DNA of 64,000 nucleotides from Adiantum capillus-veneris (lineage: Eukaryota; Streptophyta; Polypodiopsida; Polypodiales; Pteridaceae), in NCBI GenBank assembly GCA_014529385.2, contig CM043960.1:78283910-78347909 (forward strand), read 5' to 3'. The notes beneath the pieces are model-generated. The model was not told where the DNA came from. It saw only the letters and a program-made list of their open reading frames with translations, and made no database searches. Positions 46,667-59,000 of the stretch are shown one piece after another. How positions within the stretch are numbered: position 1 is the stretch's first letter; each line of letters opens with the position of its first letter. Made by a program: the position numbers and the translations under genes.

Positions 46667-49600
46667 TCTTCTCCTTTTTAAAGTGAGGTACTGGTACGGA
46701 TCTGCATGGCTTCCTTGTAGGCTGCCAACAATTCGGGGGATAATCTTTGAAAAACTCTCCATTAGCCAAACTGCTTCGTGGCTTCCTCGATCCTTGAACT
46801 TCAAAAAGTACTGTCCGATTTGTTTCTTTGAACCATGGTGAAACCGATGCAACAACACTTGCTCCGGCTCCATGACTTCAGCTTCATCGATGATCTCCGG
46901 TTTTTCTTCTTGTGAAATGTCCTTCGGAGGTGTTCCCTGAAACACTTTCAACCAAGAAACATGGAATACGTCGTGCATTGACCATGAGTTAGGCACTTGC
47001 AATTTTATTGAAACCTCATTTATCTTTTCAATGACAGGAAATGGACCATACATTCTGAAAGATAACTTTTGACACTTCTTTCCAACTTGCTTAAGACATT
47101 GCTTCATGATTCTTAAATAAACCCAATCCCCTTCCTTGATGGAAACATCCTGACGATGCTTGTTAGCCTGTCGTGAGTAAGACTCTTGAGCCTTGCTTAG
47201 CCGAAGCTTCACACTCTCAGAAAGCTCATGCAACGACTGACTTTCAGCATTGGCATCAGGCATTTGGCTGACCGAGCGAGTCAAAAGTGACCGGAGTGGA
47301 GCGGACGGCCAAAAGTTACCTCATACGGAGTTCGACCAATGGCAGAGAAAAAAGTCATTCAAAATAGCTTGAACCAATGGGAGATAGAGCTCACAATGAG
47401 ACTGCTGATCATGCACATATGACTTTAAAACATCAAAAGCCAACTGATTGTAAATCTCTATCTGACCATCTGATTGTGGATGAAAAGCCGATGAAAACTT
47501 AAACTTAGTGCCAAAATTTTCAAAGAGTGCGCGCCAAAAATTGGACATGAACTTAACATCCTTATCTGAAACAATCGATTTTGGCAAACTACAGAGGGGG
47601 TACTAATGCTTTATGAACAATCGTGCTACATCTTGTGCGGTGACTGTGGCCTTACAAGGAATCAACATACAAAACTTGCTGAAACGATCAACAATGGTCA
47701 AACATTGAGTGTTCCTTGAATGCAAACTAGGTGGAAGTTTAGTCACAAAATCCATGGAAATATCCTAAAAAGGTTCATCGGAAATAGGCAGCGGAAGCAA
47801 GAGGCCTTGCTGCTTACCCCGAGGAGCTTTTACCTTTTGACAAATAGTGCACTGTGTGACATAACGAAACACATCTTTTCGCATTTTAGGCCAATAAACA
47901 AATCTTTCTATTTTTTCAAGAATCCTGTACCCACCCATGAGAGAGTCATGTGCATTGTGCAATATAGTTGTCCTGAGAGAGAGTAACACACATAGACGGT
48001 GACGAAAATATAAAAAACCATTACGAATGAGATAGTTGCTTGGCCCTTGGGAAGCAAGAGCCTGCAACCATTGCTTACCAAACTCGGAATCCACATACTG
48101 GTTCTTCATGCTGTCGAAACACACACCCTGAAGAGAAACTGTGTATCGTGACTCAAGAGCCAAGATTTGTCCTTTGCGACCTAACGCATCTGCAGCAGGA
48201 TTAGCTTTTCCAGGCACATACTCAATCAAACCTCCAAATTGCTCAAAAAATTGTGATCATCGTGCTTGGCGATCACTCCAATGTGCACTAGGCATAGACT
48301 GGAGCCACTCGAGGGCTTGGTGATCTGTGCGAACTGTGAACTTTCTACCATACAAAAATTGCTTCCAATGCTTAAGAGTGAATGACAGACAAAAGTTCTT
48401 TATCATAAACTGAATGAGCTTTCGACTATGGAAAGCAACTGGACGACCATACTGCTGAAGCACAGCGCCGATGGCGACATTGCCGCATCCGTCCATACCT
48501 CAAAGGGGTCATCCCAAGAGGCAAGTATAAGACACGGCGCTTCTGTCACCGTAACCTTGAGAGCTGCGAAAGCCTTCAATGGCTGCCTCGAGTAGATCCT
48601 CGCGCTGTCGGCGAGTCTTTACCCCTTTCAAAACATCAGTCATGGGTGCGGCAATGCGTGCAAAATTCTCTATGTGCGAATTATATGCTTGACATAAACC
48701 AAGAAAAGAACGCACATCATATGCAGTTTTGGGTAAATCCCAATTATGTACCTGTATAACCTTCACGGGGTCTAGCTTGACGCCTTCTGCAGAAATGAAA
48801 TAACCCAGATAAGTAACTTGGGTGAGAAACAACTCAGATTTCTTAGCTTCAATGTATATCTGACACTCATCCAGACGGGTTAGTACCCTTTCTACATCCC
48901 TTTCATGTTGTTCCCACGATGTAGAAAAAATGAGAATATCATCAAGAAAGATGAACACACATACACCAATCATATCGCCAAAACGGCCTACCATGAGACG
49001 GCTAAATATACCCACGGCATCTGTCAATCCAAAAGGCATAACAATATACTCCCATTGCCCTCGCTCCGTGCGAAAGGCGGTCTTGTAGATGTCGCCTTTG
49101 AATACCCTTACCTGATGGTATCCACTTTTGAGATCGACCTTATTGAAAACCTTTGCCCCATTGAGCCTATCAAGGATATACTCAATGCGAGGCATCGGAA
49201 ACTTGTTCTTGACGGTCATCTTGTTCAATGCTCTGTAATCAACACACAAACGAGACAAACATCTTTCTTGCGGACAAACAAAATAGGAGCAGCAAAAGGA
49301 CTTACACTAGGACGTATGAATCCTTTGGCCACCAACTCCGTGAGTTGCCGCTCTAACTCTTCTTCCCGAGTCTTGTTCAAAGGGTAGGGAGCCTTACTGA
49401 TAGGCCGTGCTTCCTTCGTAAGCTCGATGCGATGGTCCTCCGGCCGCTCGGGTGGGAGACGGGGTGGAAGATCATCCTGCAAAAAGAGATGCTTAAACTT
49501 GGTAAACAATGCTGAATACCTGTTTGGAGTCTGAATGTTCTATGCAACTGGAGAGGCATAAATGAATGCCGCTTGTGCTCCTCGTCGTAATTCACGCTTT

Positions 49601-50061
49601 ACATGCACATGAGAAACGAGAGGCAAAGAATGCAGACCCTCCTCACAACGAATGATCATGAGAGAGTCACTTTTGGCATTTAATATGAGTGTATTGTCCT
49701 CCCAATCAATGAGAGGGTTATGCTCACGAAACCATCTAATGCCCAAAAGCATATCACATCCTGAGAGAGGAGACACGACAAATTTCCTATGCAAAGCAGC
49801 TTGTTGAACTGTAAACAACACATCAAGGTACTCTTGCATGATGAGAGAGTCCATACCGGGAGCAAAGCTAGATACCTCGAGAGGAGATGTCGGACTAACC
49901 TCTAGGCGGGCTCTCTCTATAAGATAGACACTAATCACATCATGCATACTGCCTGGATCAAACAATATGACAAAACGCTGACCCTTCACATGATCATAAC
50001 ACTTCATGAGAGACTCATCAATGTGTGTGTCAAAGACATGACAAGATTTAATTTGGTTCAT
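46667..50061 (-). pseudogene. gypsy M pol: protease to chromodomain (broken)
   Basis: From right to left: protease 49540-50061 (VILFDPGSMHDVISVYL, SGCDMLLGIRWFREHNPLID); RT 48509-49509 ([97 protein letters not shown]); RNase H 48257-48496 (GCGNVAIGAVLQQYGRPVAF, FTVRTDHQALEWLQSM); integrase zinc region 47765-48229 (HNAHDSLMGGYRILEKIERF, CTICQKVKAPRGKQQG); integrase core 47321-47587 (SIVSDKDVKFMSNFWRALFE, FHPQSDGQIE); C-terminus and chromodomain 46607-47284 (WVYLRIMKQCLKQVGKKCQK, QYFLKFKDRGSHEAVWLMES). Each block is separated from the next by frame changes or stops. RT keeps the catalytic DD. Confidence 0.9.
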
Positions 50062-51557
50062 TAAAGTGCTTGTGGTTGTTGCGGCGGGTGCCTTAGGTTC
50101 TTTAGGTGGGACTGTCTTAGGACAAGCCTCTTTAATGTGACCCTTGACGTGACATTGATAACAACGACCTTCCTTAGCATAAATGACTTGTTCTTCTGCC
50201 GTTATGTATCCTCCTATAATTCCTTTTGCGGCTTTTTCATCCGGGGTTAGCTTAGGTTTAGCAGGTGTTTTAGCTTTACCCTTATATTCATTTTGTGAGT
50301 TCTTTTCCGAAGGATTAGAGGAAGATTGGCTAGAAGAGTTATTGTTCTTACCATTCTAAGGGTTCTGAGAAGTCTGAGAGGTACTTTGAAACGACTTGTT
50401 CTCCTTAGGCTTTCCCTTGTTGTGCTTCATCTCTTGGGAGAGAGCAATTGCTACCGCCTTGTTGAGATCCGCGGGAGTGAAGACTTCTACATCAAACTTG
50501 ATATATTCGTCCAACCCAAAAAGGAAAGCCTCTTTGCGCATGATCCGATTTGCATAATTGGGTGCCAAGCTGCAAAACACGATTAGAAAAAGACATGACT
50601 GTCATACCATTCTGCTTGCGATTGCGCCAATCTTCTTTTAACCGCGCTAGGTACTCAGGAGGCATACAGTGCGCCTTGAGCTTGTCTTGGAAGTCGGCCC
50701 AATTGAAGGAAAAGGGGCACGTCTTGTCGGCTTCCTCTAGGTGCGCGGCCAACTATGCCTCTTGCCATGCGTGGTACCAATTAATGGGATCACCGGCAAG
50801 GTACATGGCTGTCGTTAAAACCTTGCTATTCCCCGTCTTCTTAGTTGTTGCAAAATAAGCATTAAATTGATGCAACCAAGAATGAATAACGCTAGCATCC
50901 ATCTTACCGTTGGTACTTACTGAATGTCAACTTCGTGGTAACGGGGTTGTTGGAGTCCGAATCTCGGCTTGTGCCACTTGATGAACCACCAACATCTTTG
51001 GCCGGCTCGGGTTTCAAGGTGAGTACCTGTAGGATCAACTCTTGCATGCGTTGGTCTCTCTGCGCCTCACGCTCTAACTCCAAGGCCGCTCGTCTGTCTT
51101 CGGCCACTACCTGTTGGGCTTTGCATGTTTGCTCACGCTCAAGCTCAATAGCTTCCTTTCTTTCTTCGGCCGCCAAGCGCGCTTGCTCATGCTCACGCTC
51201 CAAGGCTACCCTTTTCTCTTCGGTCGCCAAGCGCGCTTGCTCACGCTCACGCTCCAAGTTGCCCTTTCTTTCTTTGCGCTCGCGATCCAATTCTGCTTTT
51301 CTTTCTTCGCGCTCGCGATCCAAGATTGCCTTTCTTTCTTCGCGGTCGCGCTCCAAGGCAGCTCGTTGCGCTTCTTGTTGTAACATCATGTCCATCATCG
51401 TCGTGACCAAAGCCTCCATAGGATTTGGTGGAATCCTTGGTGTAGATGGGGAAGGGGGAGGGTCGGAAAAACCTCCTGGTGGGGAAAATTCTTCTTCGCC
51501 ACTTCCATGCTCATCACCTCCATGCGAAGTATCCATTCCGCTTCGGGTGATGACCAT
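50062..51557 (-). pseudogene. gypsy M gag with long charged helix (nearly open)
   Basis: Starts at 51557 (MVITRSGMDTSHGGDEHG). A Pro-rich stretch leads into about 110 residues of repeated E/R/A/K units (RAALERDREERK, KAELDRERKERK, EREQARLATEEKR, EREHEQARLAAEER). These are predicted to form a single long helix or coiled coil. The frame breaks near 50904, then the gag capsid-like region (LTTAMYLAGDPINWYHAWQE, FQDKLKAHCMPPEYLARLKE, WRNRKQNGMTVMSF) follows in further frames to 50356. Last comes the zinc knuckle CYQCHVKGHIKEAC (near 50125-50165). Confidence 0.82.
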
Positions 51558-51973
51558 AAACTGAAGTCTTGGGTTCTTAAGTTCACGAGGAACTTGGGTT
51601 CTTGTTGTTCTTGGGTTCTTGAGTTCTTGAGGTTCTTTCTTTAGCTTGCAATCTGTGTTAGAGAAGCATCTTCTCTTATCCGAGCTCTTCTCTTTCCTGC
51701 GGGCGCACCCCTTGGCGGCCTTGCGCTCACACCAAGGTTGCTTTTTCCCACCTCACGTCAATTGGCCGGCCGCTAAGTGCACGGTCTACTCTCAATGAGT
51801 AAAAAGAGAAACAAGGGGAGGCTGACAAGCCCTTCTTTCTTGGGTTTCCTGTCACTCTTCAAAAACACGATTAGGAATCGACACACCCAAGTGGACTTGG
51901 GTTACGTGCGACCGCAACAAGCAAAAAAACTTTCTTGTGGTTCTTTCCTTGAGTGATACAGAACACTGCCAAA

Positions 51974-51986
51974 GCTTTGATACAAA
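51974..51986 (-). promoter_or_regulatory. degenerate PBS of element M
   Basis: GCTTTGATACAAA on the plus strand, directly next to the LTR: the iMet-type PBS with at least two changes. Confidence 0.7.
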
Positions 51987-53437
51987 TGTAAGGTGCAGCA
52001 GAAGTGAATGTTGAACTTTGCTCAAGATGAGTGCTCCGGACTGTGCTCAAGGGTTCCTTTTACTTACAGAAGGGAGAGCCTTCCGTTCCTTTAGTGAGAG
52101 AGTGCAAATGATCACAAACAAAGTGGTAAACACTGTGAATGAAGGTGCTGAGACTCAGAGATAGAGAGAGAAGAATATGACACCAGAATGTTGTCCAACC
52201 CTCCTCTAAGGGCCCCACTCTCTATGGCGAAAGAGGTCTATGCTATTGATTGCACAAATCTGGTACAATGGTCTAGATGCAATGGACTTGCCGACGATGA
52301 GGACGATGACGAGGGCTGAAATCTGAAAACGGTAAGGGCTGAAATCTGCAAATCTTGTATCTGACTCTATGTCTGTGACGACGGCGGTGATGATGACGCA
52401 ACGACAATGTGCTGAAAACGCAGATGTTGGAAACTGAGATAGAGAGAGAAGAATATGACACTAGAATGTTGTCCAACCCTCTTCTAAGGGCCCCACTCTC
52501 TATGGCGAAAGAGGTTTATGCTATTGATTGCACAATCTGGTACAATGGTCTAGATGCAATGGACTTGCCGACGATGTCGACGACGATGAGGGCGATGACG
52601 AGGGTTGAAATCTGAAAACGGTAAGGGGCTGAAATCTGCAAATCTTGTATCTGTTGAATTCCGACTCTATGTCAGTGATGACGATGCAACGACAATGTGC
52701 TGAAAACGCAGATGCTGAAAACTGCGAATGGCGGGCTGAATCTGCAAACGCTGGCTGGTCTGACCGTGCGGCGAGAATCTGCTATGGGAAGGTGAGATCT
52801 GCGAGGTTTGGGGGTTGCGGTACGGATCCTAACTGCTGAAAATGCAAAACGTTGATGCAGAAAGTGGTTCTGTCGCCAAGGAACTGCAAAACGCTAGGCT
52901 GATTTGCTGTTCCAAAAACGCTAGGGCTGATGTTGATATCTGCTGCAAAACGCTAGAGAATCTATTGTCGCCAGGCTGATCTGCAACTTAGCAAAACGTT
53001 GGGGCTGATTTGCAAATGCTGAAAACGCTAGGCTGTGCTTGATGACTGAAAACGCTAGGTTGTTCCGCCGGGGGTCTTGCTGAGAAGGTGCACTGCCAGA
53101 CACTTGTCCCTGCTGTCTCTTTTGCCAGGAAGTGCTAGCGCTAGCTTTTCTTATATATTGCCTTAGTCAATTTTCCCTACCCAGCTTCCCAACAAAGTCA
53201 CATAATAATAATAAGTGAAAAATGGCTAAAATAGGGAAAATGGGTTCTGTGCACTGTAAAATGCTCATGATGGATTCTGACTGTAATCTAATGATCATGC
53301 TGTGTGCAACCAAAGGAAATGCAACTACAGCCTACGAACAGACTCACAAAGGTGCCAGAACACTTCCTAAGCTGACCTGAAACCTGGACATGAAGTAGCT
53401 TGTTCACATGCACATAGGGTTAGATGTGCACGTGATA
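51987..53437 (-). repeat. 5' LTR of element M with internal tandem duplication
   Basis: 1,451 bp (TGTAAGGTGCAGCAG ... GTGCACGTGATA). A tandem duplication of period about 278 bp (AAGAATATGACAC at 52171 and 52449), absent from the 3' LTR, accounts for its greater length. It is rich in the same AAACGCTAGGGCTGA words (for example about 52915-53055). Confidence 0.88.
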
Positions 53438-53442
53438 TATTT

Positions 53443-53812
53443 TACATCAAGTTTGAAGCCCAAACTTCTACGTAGTTGAAGGAAAAGGTAATCCATGATC
53501 AACTCTCGGCTATAGAAAGTGCATTGACTAGTACTTCGTTAGCTACGTACTTACAAGTTTCGTGAGAAGTTTGAGATTGTGGCAAAGGCAATACCAAGGT
53601 TGGATTCCAAACTCGCTCCCATACCGTATGATAAATACACGTATTGGTGTGTATGCAAGCATGTAAATTAGGTTGTAGACAAATGTATGTATATATGCAT
53701 ACGTATGTATGTATGTCGGTGTGTAGGGATGCATATTTACATGTATGCAACCCTGCTTAAGTAGACATGAGCGCTTAACACATTTTTCGTACTGGTAGTG
53801 ATTGTCAGAGTG
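53443..53812. other. target sequence between M and N, no gene
   Basis: AT-rich DNA with a short ATGTATGT/CATA-type low-complexity patch (about 53680-53720). It continues at 56980 once element N is removed. Confidence 0.5.
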
Positions 53813-53824
53813 AGCAGCGGAAGG

Positions 53825-53897
<73 letters not shown>

Positions 53898-54706
53898 GGA
53901 AAAGGCTCGCAAGCCCCAAAAACTCCAAATGGCAAAAACTGTTGTGTACAAGACAAGATGGCAAGATATAAATGGGAGAGTGCATCCTCCCCCTCCTATT
54001 TATAGGAGAATAGGGAGTAGGTAGGGCAAACCAGAAGCCCCAACGACCATGCACAAAAAACCCATAAATGAGGAAAAAATGGAAAAGGACCAGAATAGGT
54101 TTGGCCAGGCAAAGTGCTGAGCAAAACTCTAAATGTGCCTGAAGATCTCTATCCAGGAGGTGTACGGGTGGCCAACCCACGTAGGCAGGGTGCGAAGCAT
54201 TTGGAGATGAAAAATCTAACACCCCCCCATCAACGACAGATGCGGAGTCGCGGAAGAAGAAGATGCAACACACTTGGCTAATTTGGAGTGTGAAAAAGAA
54301 GAAGCACCAGCCAAACAAAAACCGACGAACTGTCCAACACCAATGTGATGATGACCGAAGCTAGGTCAGGCTGATCAAGTCGCACAAGGAAGCTGATGGA
54401 GAGGCAAATAACAGAATAAGTCGTTGAAGAAGATATATGAGGGAAAGATGAAAGACGAGCAGGGAGCTCATTGGTGGAGGTCAGCAGAAGAGAGAGAGAT
54501 GGAAGAGAGAGAACCCCCCTTGGAGCAGAGCACTATGACACAAAAGGATAGAAGGTCAAGGTGGTAAACCGGCAAACCCCAAGCCAAAAAGTGATCTCGA
54601 TCATAAGAGGGAAGAAGGAGGTGGATGAAACTAGAGTTTGAAGCCATCAGCCTGTGAAGGGCTAGAGATGGCGGTGGCAGACGTTTGTCGAGAAGCCGTC
54701 CCATCC

Positions 54707-55623
54707 TCAGGATCTGAATCCTTCTTGCGGTCTCGCCGTTGTTTTATAACATTTTGTTGCAAAATGACCTTTCTTTCCACAATAGGTACAAGTAATGTCA
54801 GGGCGCGAAGGTGTACATCCAGGTCCAAACTGTCCGGGAGCACCACCACCCCTACTGGATGTAGAAACCAATGCAGTAGAATTCGCAGAGGCGTCTGAGG
54901 TGGCTGTGTCGTGAATGCGCGAAGCTATCTGCTGCATAGCGGGTAAGAGCTCCTCCCAAGTGATAGGAGTAGGGCGCGTGGAGATAGTAAGTGACTGGAA
55001 CAATGAATCATAAGTGTTGGGAAGCTTGAGCAGCAACCGAGTTGCCATGCCCTCGGAAGAGATCCGGTGAGCACAAGCTGCTAGCTCATCACGGAGCAAA
55101 AGCATGCGGGATATGAAGTCCTGGATGGTTGAAAATGACGAGACCTGTAAGTCCATCAAAGTCTTCTCAAGAGCGAGGATCCTTTTGGGTGTCTTCGCCT
55201 CGTACATGTTGCAAAGGAAACCCCATATCTCATGTGCAGTGGTGTGAGAGCGTAAAGACGTCTAACACGCTATCCGCACAATTGATGAGTAAGAAAGAGT
55301 AAACTCTGCGATGGTTCAGATTCCATTGATCCACCATAGCCTGTGTAACCACAGTACTTGATCCGCGAGGAGCAGTACCATGAGAAGAAGTATATGAGGA
55401 GCCAACACGTGTAACTACAGAAGAAGTGGTAGCTGATGATGTCGATGTAGGAGCACCAGATGCAGGAGCAAGGCCGGGACACAACATTGGTAGGATCGGT
55501 AAGCCAGTCCCAAAGGTCAAACTGCATAAGCATCACCATGATCTTCATCTTCCAGACGACCAAGCTGGAGCCGTCAAATGTTTCATCGGGAGGAAAGATG
55601 GGCATGGCTGGGAGTGTCGCCAT
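54707..55623 (-). pseudogene. element N gag (copia type)
   Basis: ATG at 55623 (MATLPAMPIFPPDETFDGSS) followed by VVWKMKIMVMLMQFDLWDWL, typical of the copia gag start. After frame changes (about 55210-55520) come TQAMVDQWNLNHRRVYSFLL and INCADSVLDV. Then 54707-55207 is open for 166 codons: TPKRILALEKTLMDLQVSSF, ELAACAHRISSEGMATRLLL, a Gly/Ser linker, zinc knuckle CTYCGKKGHFATKC, and a stop soon after. The frame breaks mean this copy probably makes no full gag. Confidence 0.8.
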
Positions 55624-55869
55624 AGATATAGACAAAAATCGCGGAGAAGTCTCGTGTGTAAAATCAGAAGCAAAGGTGAGGATATGATCGGAAAACCACG
55701 CCGGATAGAACGCCAGAAGACCGCGAAGTAGGGGGTAAGTGACGGGAGAGGCAAGCGAAACCCGAAGGGATGCGGATGAAGCAAAGTCGAGGTGCTGCTC
55801 AAACCCGAAATTGCAACAAAAGGGAGCTTGAAACACCGCGAGAACGCAGGAGTTTGAGCAAAAACGCCA

Positions 55870-56506
55870 AGTGATGAACACCGGATGCCGAGAAGTTAAG
55901 GTGAGGGCTGTAAATGCACCAAAACAGGCTGAAAATCTGCAGGTAACTAATCGGGAAATCACCGGCAATAGTCACAACTCTTCAGATTCCAAGCGGGAAG
56001 ACCAAGGGGCAAGGAGCGGGGCTCCGACTGTTCAAGATCCGCAAGAAGAAAACGCTGAAGTGAAGGTTAAAAAATGCTGGTCCAGTGGTGTCCTAACTGC
56101 CACAAAAAACGCTAGAAATGCTGGCTGCTGTCCTGCCCAAAAATGCTAGGGATTAGGGCTGAAAAATGCAGATCTGCGGGCTGCCGTCCTGCAGGAAACG
56201 CTAGATCCACAGGCTGGTTGAAAAACGCTGATGCAAGGGAGTCCCTCCTGCAAAAAACGCTAGGCCAAGGATGGGGAAAAACGTTGGAGCAAGGAGATGT
56301 AGAAGGTGGCGATGAGGTAGAGGGAGGGAGGGCGAGAGCAGAGGTTGTAGAAGATGATGCAGATTCACAAAACGCTAGGGCTGAAGCAGAAAACGCTGAT
56401 CCTAAAAAAAACGCTAGTAGATCTCAGCAAGTCTTCGCCATGGAAATCTTCGCAGTGTCCTCCCAGGTGAAGGCGAGACTGATCCAAGCCTAGAGCTCTG
56501 ATACCA
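55870..56506 (-). repeat. element N leader with AACGCTAG repeats and PBS
   Basis: The leader between PBS and gag holds at least nine copies of AAAACGCTAG/AAAATGCTAG-type words, several extended to AAACGCTAGGGCTGA. Identical words crowd the LTRs of the unrelated gypsy M. PBS at 56495-56506. Confidence 0.7.
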
Positions 56507-56528
56507 TGTCAGAGTGAGCAGCGGAAGG

Positions 56529-56583
<55 letters not shown>

Positions 56584-56974
56584 GCGATGGGACACACAAG
56601 AGACAGATGGAAAAGGCTGGGAAGCCCCAATAACTCCAGATAGCAAAAACTGATGTGTACAAGACAAGATGGCAAGATATAAATGGGAGAGTGCCCCCCC
56701 CCCCCCCCCCCGCTATATATAGGAGAATAGGGAGTAGGTAGGGCCAACCAGAAGCCCCAACAACCATGCACAAAAAACCCATAAATGAGGAAAAAATGGG
56801 AAAGGACCAGAATAGGTCCGGCCGGGCAAAGTGCTGAGCAAAACCCTAAATGTGCCTGAAGATCTCTGTCCAGCAGGTGTATGGGTGGCAAATCCACAAC
56901 CAAGGGCCAGTGCACGTGATGTGTGTGAAGCCTGTAGGTTGGGTGTGAAGCATCTAGAGATGAAGAATCTAAGA

Positions 56975-57980
56975 GTGATTACCCATACTATACAACATTC
57001 TTTATCGTTTTTTCATATTGTATTTTGCGGAGCGGTTGTTATAACTATGAAAATCGTGCTCTTTTGTCTTGGGATTCCACATCCAAAGGCAAAGGCAAGA
57101 GCTCTCAAAAGGACAAAGGCAAAGGAAAGCCTAATGAAGACAGCAGTGTGACGAGTCTACCAAGGACTGAGTTTGCTGGTGTGGTGCAGACTACATTGGC
57201 AATAGCTCTAGCTTTCTAGTCCATTGGTGGCACGGAAAAAATAAGGGGCTATTTATAGCCCAATTGCTGTTTTTTAAGGATCTTTGGGATTTTTTAGATA
57301 TTTTACAAAATTCCTTTGTCAAAACATTAGCCGAAAATTTCCAAACATTTGTGGTTTTGGGAGGTAAATTCGCCAAAAATCCACCATTGCCTTTTTTGGT
57401 AGAACTTCAAAGGATTTGCCCCAAGTCCTATACATAGAGGTTTATGGATAAGATATATTCTCCAACCCATCTACACACACATTCTTCAAGCGGTGTTACT
57501 TTTTACCTTGATAACTTGGTGGGTACGGCAACATCCTTCAGCCAGAGAGAGGCACGTGAGCGGCAGATAGGTGCAAGTGGAGCTCCCAATACTTGATTTG
57601 GACCTGCGTCTCGGAGTTCAAGTCATCAGTGACCCGTGTGGTGGAGTTCAAAGCACATTGCATCTAACAAGGAACTAATGTGACATATACAAAACACTTT
57701 GTATATGCTGCAGACAATAATTCATTGGAAGCATCCATCAACACAGAGATACTAGTTTATTAAACCTCTTAGGCTTGTCCAACATTGGACTTCACATATT
57801 CATCCAGCATTTCACATTGATTTCACCTCTTGATTCTACATTTCACAATAGAGATCACACCTTGGTTCGACATTTCACATCAAAGTTATCAAATCCATTA
57901 AGATGAACAATGGACTAGGTTATCCAGAGATAGTATGCTGTAGACATACATCTCTCATAGAAGTCTCACGTACAGAGTAC
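56975..57980. other. no gene recognised
   Basis: Continuation of the N target. A short plus frame (57025-57219) has a Lys/Gly-rich STSKGKGKSSQKDKGKGK stretch with no identifiable family. From about 57720 the sequence resembles gypsy 3' internal DNA. Confidence 0.45.
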
Positions 57981-57984
57981 TGTC

Positions 57985-59000
57985 AGCCCAATACCTCGGG
58001 TGTGCTAAAGACCGCAACCGTGACTCATTACTATGTTCACACATCGGTCCCTCTGTGACAAAAGAGTGGAGTGCTCTGCTCTATGCAGCAGGTATTGCAC
58101 CATATCAATTACTGAAACGACTTGGCTGAGCCTTAGCCTTTCTCCTGGAAGCTCCAAAACCAAAGGCTTCAAGGTATAGATCCCAAACTTAAGGGCTATC
58201 TCCCAATTCACCCTCCACTCAATCCGATTTACTCGGCATTTCCAAGTCACACTTTTCCCAGCCTTATATAATTGGGAAAGATCTACCCTTTACCTTTTCT
58301 CGCCCTTACAGATACCTATCCAAGTGTATCACCACTAAGTATTTAGAGGCCAGTTACTGGATCTGTCCTGTCCTTCTTCTAAAAATAAAGTGAGAATCCT
58401 TCAATTATATGCAGCTATTGCTTTCATGAAAGAAGCTTCTTTGTTAGAAGATCCTGACCCAAAATATTCTTGATGTATCTTTGCATATACTTTTTTTTTT
58501 TTTTTCATTTGAAACTGCCGATGCAGGTACAACTAGGATTGACTAGCCCCTTGAACTTAATGCTCAATAAGAAGTCTTTTCCTTTGTCCCGTCAACCATC
58601 GATTTTGGCTTCTTTCCCTTGGGCTCCTTCACAACTTTAGAGGTCTCGGGTTTGTCTTGAGAAGTTTTAGTAGGGCATTCAACAAACTTAAGTCCAGTTC
58701 TGTGCATGTGAAGCATTTACTCGATCTTTTCTTCAGTAGTTTCATGTCCTTGGCTAAATTTTCTCTTATGGAACTTCTTAGTGGTCTTGCTGTTGGGACT
58801 GATTCTTGTTCCCGGATTGATCTTTGGACTTCTTCTTCTTGCCAAAAGTCAGCTTTCCCACAAGGAGATTGTATCCGTCCTGTGGATGGGCCATCATCTG
58901 TTGAATGCTTCTGGCCTTATGCTTCAGACAATAACATTTGAGCTCTTGAGGAAGCCTGCAACAATCCTTCTTCAGGTGCTCTTCCGAGGTAACTAGTCAA
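57985..59000 (-). pseudogene. gypsy remnant O: 3' internal end and gag fragment
   Basis: 58060-58200 shares the ACAAAGGAGCGGAGT ... ATTGCACCA block found beside the chromodomains of C and D, and WRVNWEIALKFGIY lies nearby on the minus strand. After an unrelated AT-rich stretch with a T run (58490-58505), 58600-59000 gives gag-like LPQELKCYCLKHKARSIQQM, comparable to GLPTEIRDHCLEQKSASIQE in C, plus a basic tail. It is a decayed element with most of pol deleted. Confidence 0.45.

Larger units (their letters stand above)
45430..53437 (-). mobile_element. gypsy element M, full-length chromovirus
   Basis: 8.0 kb, LTRs 45430-46666 and 51987-53437, exact TSD TATTT (45425-45429 and 53438-53442). Minus-strand order gag, protease, RT, RNase H, integrase, chromodomain. 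PBS relic GCTTTGATACAAA (51974-51986, plus strand) is a mutated iMet site. The left LTR ends GTGACA, the right GTGATA. Its proteins are only distantly similar to those of C, D and K, so this is a separate lineage. Confidence 0.93.
53813..56974 (-). mobile_element. gag-only LTR element N (TR-GAG type)
   Basis: 3,162 bp. LTRs 53813-54221 (409 bp) and 56507-56974 (468 bp), both starting TGTCAGAGTGAGCAGCGG and each containing a (GA)n tract. Exact TSD GTGAT (53808-53812 and 56975-56979). PBS GCTCTGATACCA at 56495-56506; polypurine tract at 54222-54228. The internal region encodes a copia-type gag and nothing else: no protease, integrase, RT or RNase H. It must use proteins from another element to move. 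Confidence 0.9.

Noticed and set aside
48905..49387. 160-codon plus frame
   Set aside because: Antisense shadow of M reverse transcriptase, whose minus-strand motifs are unmistakable.
50935..51564. 209-codon plus frame rich in Ser/Arg
   Set aside because: Exact antisense shadow of the E/R-rich helix of M gag.
53737..54318. 193-codon minus frame with Leu-Ser repeats
   Set aside because: Microsatellite inside the N LTR plus low-complexity sequence, no domain.
57025..57219. Lys/Gly-rich plus frame considered as an RRP36 C-terminal exon
   Set aside because: No match to the family C-terminal motif, no good acceptor and wrong composition.
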